DNA from: Vespula vulgaris
Lineage: Eukaryota > Arthropoda > Insecta > Hymenoptera > Vespidae
Direction: 5' to 3'
Assembly (NCBI RefSeq): GCF_905475345.1
Contig: NC_066607.1
Span: 3,604,001-3,668,000, forward strand
Length of the DNA: 64,000 bases
Shown here: positions 59,658 through 64,000 of the stretch, one piece after another
How the letters are laid out: the number at the start of each line of letters is the position of its first letter
Position numbering within the stretch: the first letter of the stretch is position 1
Program-made: the position numbers and the translations under genes
The notes under the pieces: generated by a model
What the model saw: only the letters and a program-made list of their open reading frames with translations
The model's database searches: none
Told to the model about the DNA's origin: nothing

Positions 59658-62479
59658 TTTTTTCCTACTTTCTTCCCGTACGCTCCTTCTTCGACACACT
59701 TCACGGCGGGAGATCCTGTCTTCCGATATTGCCAGCGAAAACGCTTCGTCGTTAAAATAGTTCGACGTTCTCGCTGAAAAGGGATGTTGAATCAAGCGCT
59801 GAATCGATGAATTATGATTTCGCGACGATTACGAGATAAAAAGTCTCGAGAGAACGAGAAATATTTCAGACGTTCTAATTTTCCGAATAGAGGAGTCGGT
59901 CTATGAATCATACGATTCTTAATAGAATCACATACGAATATAAATCGTGTTAACGTCGGAAACAAATTGCTAGCTATCGTGGAATTACAAGTAGATACAC
60001 CGTCGACTCGTGTAACTTGATTATTCGAAGGAGACGTTCAGTTCCTTTAGACGGTACGAAAAAATATCGAGAAAACGGAAAAAAAAGAGGCAAATTCCTT
60101 GTAAATATATCTTATCGATTAAATTCCTTCGATATTTCTCACGATCGTATTAAACGAGATATCCCGTATATCAAATCGAAAGATGAGAAAAGAAGTTTAT
60201 CTAACGCTCTAAACTATTTCGCGTCGATTTAAGTGCGACTTTAATTAAGCAACTGGCTGCTTTTCTTAGGATAACGACATGCGCCGAGTGCATCCGGCCG
60301 AAATAGCCGTGGTAACAAGGCGAGATAAGAGCCGTGAGTTATATCGTCTCTTATCTGCCGGTTGTGCTCACGGCATTTGACCTGTGATATCGGTGTAGAT
60401 GCCGGCCACGTTGGTGCAAGGTGCAAACGAGACTCTAGCGACTGTCTCCTTCCTACCGTTCTTGGATCTATATGCTCTCTCGAGCGGTATGCTAGCGCAC
60501 GCATACATACACAAATCTCTCTCTCTCTCTCTCTCTCGCTCTCGCTCGCTCTCTTGTTTGTCCGTTCGCGCGTACGTGCGAGTAACGTGCCTCTAGTCAG
60601 GAGACCAGGCTTTGACCGATCAAGCAACCTGAATTCACTGATTAAGCGGAGAACAAAGATGGATTGATTCTAAGGTGTCTCGCTCGCGATCAAAGATAAG
60701 GAGAGAGCTACCATCTCAACGTTTGAGCAATTCTCCTTTTCCTTTCTTTTTTTCCCAGAAATTCTCCTTATTTTTCTTTGAATTCTTAATACCTAAAAGT
60801 TGTGCAGCAGGACTTGGAACATCTTTAAAACTTTCGATTAAAAAAAAAGACAAAAGAGATAAAAAAAAGAAAATAAAAAGGGAAGAAAGAAAAAAAAAGA
60901 CGTTGCTCGAGGAAGTTTTTACTTGAAAAAGTTTTTAAAAGATATCGTCCTCTTTCTTCTCTATGGTCATCGCGAGAACGATAATAAAAACGGATTTAAC
61001 GAATTACCATCCATTCGATTATATTTCCCTTACTCTCTCTTTTTGATTTGACACTCCGTCGCTCTGAATACTTTTAATGGCATCACTTCCACGCCACCAT
61101 ACAAAATCATCGCCCCGTTCCATTATTATCGACATTAATTTGCATAAATACCGTCGGTATTCGCTTCCCGTGCTTATTATCCGCGTCTCGCGGCGAGACG
61201 TATCACCCCCGTAGTAATTTGCATGTCGGCTCACGTTGACACGCGTTTCGCCATCGATCGCGCGGATCATTAATTGGTCACGTTTATTTTCTTCCTGCGA
61301 TCGATAACGGTCGCCCTTCCATCTACTACGCGAATTTGTGTACAAATCGTAGAACGCTAATGGTCTACGTTAACAAACGAATTTATTTTCGCACGTTCAA
61401 GAGAAATTTCCAAATAGTAATTTAATTTTGAAACGTCGTTCGATCCTCTTCCAAGCGTAATAAAAACTCTCGATTCTTAGAACGTGCTAATCTTAACAAG
61501 CTTGTTCCACGAAAACTTTCCATGTGATTTTTTTTTTTTCGATCGAATAAACGATTATTCGAACGAATAACAACTTGATACAGAAACGACGGTCCAATCA
61601 CTTTTCTCTCTCGCGATCGCGAAGCGCGTATCGAAAAGATTTCGATCGGTGACGAAGAAAAAAGAAAAAAGTAAATACGTTTGTCCCTAGGCAGTATCAA
61701 TTTTTCAAACGGCCAAGTGGATATCGCGTAGTCGTCCAAGATTTTTTTTTTTCGAAAAGAGAAAAAGAATATGAGTGGCAAGAGGCAGAACATTCTCGCC
61801 CGAAAAGCTAGAGCTAGACTATTGCCAGAGTAAAAACAAGTGCTATATGTTCGCTCTGCCGATAAAGGGAAGGAGGAGGAGATTTCCGTGATAAAACCGA
61901 GATTGCTATCCCGTGCCAATCCCCGGAATACTTCGTCGTCCATGCGAAACGATGAGATCCGTCTACGAAATCGTCTCGACACACACTGATATCGAGTGTT
62001 CGTTCTCAAGGCATGCCAAAGAGAGCCGATGCGAAAACAAACTCGAAACGAGCGACTTTCTTCGAGATATCAAGGTGAATCTTTGTATTCGTATACGCTC
62101 GTGGATGTGTACAAACAGGGACCATCGGTGAATCATCCAGGATTATAACCTTTCCACAAAGGTTGCACGCGACGATTGTTTTCTTTTTTTTGACATTGAA
62201 CGTGATCGAAAGTTCTCTCGAAATAAAAACATATGAAAATATTTATATGCGTGTCGAAAATAGTAAAACTTTTTTTACTCGTCGCGTCGAATAAAAAAAT
62301 CGGAGCAACGCGATCGAGCGCGTAAGCAATCAAGACGAGAACCAAACGTTGCATCCGGAAAAGTCACCAGCAGATTCGTCATTTCTGTGCGACTTCTTGC
62401 GCATTCGATTTGCTTTTCGTGGTACGATGAATCTTTTTATCAGCGATATTGCGCACGCGCTCGCTCGCGGGAGAGTTTC

Positions 62480-62481
<2 letters not shown>

Positions 62482-62541
<60 letters not shown>
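62482..62541. repeat. GA dinucleotide repeat (60 bp)
   Basis: Uninterrupted GA units; the longest microsatellite in the window. Confidence 0.95.
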
Positions 62542-62545
<4 letters not shown>

Positions 62546-63451
62546 GAGAGGGAAAGAGAGATAAGAATAGAAAGAGACACGTACACTTGTCTACGTATTT
62601 TGTCGCGATACTTGCATTCTCCAACATCCTTCAAACACATTTCGCAGACTCGGAGTATCTCGATACACTTTTATCCATCCGCTCGGCATCATTGATATTC
62701 CGTGTGCGTAAAAGATGGCTTCCTACGGACGGGATAATATCCTGGCTAAGAAACAGCCGAGAGAACCTTGTTTCCTAACATTCTTGTTTTATTCCAATCT
62801 CTCGATCCTCTTCCTCTTTTTCCTTAATATTCCTCGCATTTTGAATATCGAGTATACAATAAAGAAAGGTTGGATTTGTTTGAACGTCGATCGAACCTTT
62901 GATCGTCCAAAGTTTTAAGATATAAAACAAAAAAAACCGACGCTACTCGATGTGTCTTTGTCTTTTCGTTTAATATCGGAAGAAGACTATAACTTTTCTA
63001 ACATAAAACTCGACTTTATAACAGGCAATATCTTCTCTAATTAAGACCCGGAGCTTGATCCCTCTTTGATATCCACCATCGAAGCTCTCCCTTTCGTATT
63101 TCAGATAAAATAAATCCAACGATGTCGTTTAATAAGTAGTACGAGGAACGATGGGTTCTGCAAAAATATCGTATCGTATAAATCCATCGAAGAGGGATCG
63201 AGCGAGCATCAGTCTGGTTCGTGTCCCTTTTGGTGATTTACACCGACCATATTGGAAGCTTGATCCCATCAAAGCGGTCGTTTTGGTTCAAAGGACGATG
63301 AGAACGGGATAGGAGGGTAGAGTGGGGGGATGCGGGGCGAGGGAGAGAGATAGGAGGATGGGAGGAGTACGAGCTGTGCGATCACACGAGCAATGTTTCA
63401 ATTTCTCCAACTTCTGAAGAGATTAATCGCGAAGCAGCCCATAACGTTGAC

Positions 63452-63493
63452 CTGGCTGTTGTAACGGCGGTAATCCAGATTGCCGACAGCCAG
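63452..63493. repeat. Bipartite hairpin
   Basis: The outer stem CTGGCTGT/ACAGCCAG (63452-63459 with 63486-63493) encloses an inner stem CGGTAAT/ATTGCCG with a CCAG loop and an 8-nt left bulge. Confidence 0.7.
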
Positions 63494-63587
63494 TTAGTTA
63501 GTCGGCGCTTCCACTAATCTCCGCGATATTAATTTGGATGCGTACACGAGAGGCATGCAGCCACAGAGAGACGGCGGAGGTCGGTAC

Positions 63588-63635
63588 GGAAGCCAGTATG
63601 GAAGCCAGTATGGAAGCCAGTATGGGAGCCGAGAC
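63588..63635. repeat. 12-bp minisatellite GGAAGCCAGTAT
   Basis: Three exact units and a fourth degenerate one. In one plus frame it reads GSQY repeats, but no splice or start evidence supports a protein. Confidence 0.9.
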
Positions 63636-63807
63636 AACGATGGAACCAGCCGGTGGTCCGTTCGACGTTCTACATATGCGAACATAAGTAGCTTCGTCGG
63701 CCCGTTAAGACGATCTCCTGCTGGGACTAGGATGATTGACTGTATGGTATAATAAGCGGATCTCTCGATGTCAACGCCAGAAGGGACTAGAAACAGGTGG
63801 CTAGTCG

Positions 63808-63839
63808 TATATATCTATATATATCTATATATATATATG
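63808..63839. repeat. TATATC/TA repeat
   Basis: TA units interrupted by regularly spaced C. Confidence 0.85.
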
Positions 63840-63952
63840 CAAAATAAAAACGACGCGTAACTTCATTTCGCGGTAATATATTCATATACTCATCTTCCTC
63901 CAGTTGTAATTCCATTTATTTATCATCGTAGTTGTTTATCCCGTCTAACTAA

Positions 63953-64000
63953 ATTCGTTCGTTCGTTCGTTCGTTCGTTCGAAATATGCTTCGCATATTT
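63953..64000. repeat. TTCG repeat followed by a short palindrome at the window edge
   Basis: About seven TTCG units (63953-63981) are followed by AAATATGC-TTC-GCATATTT (63982-64000), an exact 8-bp inverted repeat. Confidence 0.85.

Larger units (their letters stand above)
54191..64000 (-). other. Intron or upstream region beyond the RRM1 exon (at least 9.8 kb)
   Basis: Because the RRM1 exon enters mid-codon after a good acceptor, the sequence immediately to its right is intron. The first half of RRM1 was not found here. The region holds the candidate secreted-peptide exons (56.2-55.6 kb), the direct-repeat pair (58.3/58.8 kb), paired TAATTTGCAT motifs (61.1-61.2 kb), a 60-bp GA tract (62482-62541), a hairpin (63452-63493) and several microsatellites. 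Confidence 0.75.

Noticed and set aside
61019..61345. 108-codon minus-strand frame without low complexity
   Set aside because: No similarity to RRM1 or any family I know. The same stretch holds paired octamer motifs and is better explained as non-coding.
63534..63752. Plus-strand frame with GSQY repeats, suggestive of a low-complexity RNA-binding or silk-like protein
   Set aside because: The repeats are only the 12-bp minisatellite, and there is no splice signal or continuing frame.

Overview
The window is animal nuclear DNA, most likely from an insect and probably a hymenopteran (ant, bee or wasp). The coding exons are small and widely spaced with GT-AG introns. The non-coding DNA is moderately AT-rich but full of CpG (TCG, CGA, CGT), with very many GA/CT, TA/CA and ACG/CGT microsatellites. 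The one recognisable protein is closest to insect Bruno. The species cannot be named from the sequence.

The window lies inside one long minus-strand gene of the Bruno/CELF (CUGBP-ELAV-like) family of RNA-binding splicing and translation regulators. It is CELF1/2-like, as in insect aret/bru1 or bru2. Ten exons of the main transcript can be placed exactly, from 54190 down to 113. They encode the second half of RRM1, the RRM1-RRM2 linker, all of RRM2, a long Ala/Leu/Gln/Ser/Thr-rich linker that includes two 30-nt microexons, and the first part of RRM3. The first half of RRM1 with the N-terminus (beyond 64000) and the end of RRM3 with the 3' UTR (before position 1) are outside. The introns between 54.1 and 38.3 kb (about 16 kb) and between 38.2 and 7.3 kb (about 31 kb) make up most of the window.

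The most informative observation is an alternative first coding exon at 25792-25669. It has an upstream in-frame stop, a good start context, 41 codons and a donor whose phase fits only the RRM2 exon. It predicts a second promoter and a Bruno isoform lacking RRM1. A TATA-box-like site lies about 270 bp upstream of its ATG.

The rest is intron: microsatellites, a 69-bp tandem duplication (15.7 kb), a pair of roughly 65-bp direct repeats at 58.3 and 58.8 kb, several perfect hairpins, a pair of identical POU-octamer-type motifs at 61.1-61.2 kb, and a weakly supported two-exon candidate for a small secreted, neuropeptide-like precursor at 56.2-55.6 kb. No transposase, reverse transcriptase, tRNA, rRNA gene, CRISPR array or bacterial feature was found.
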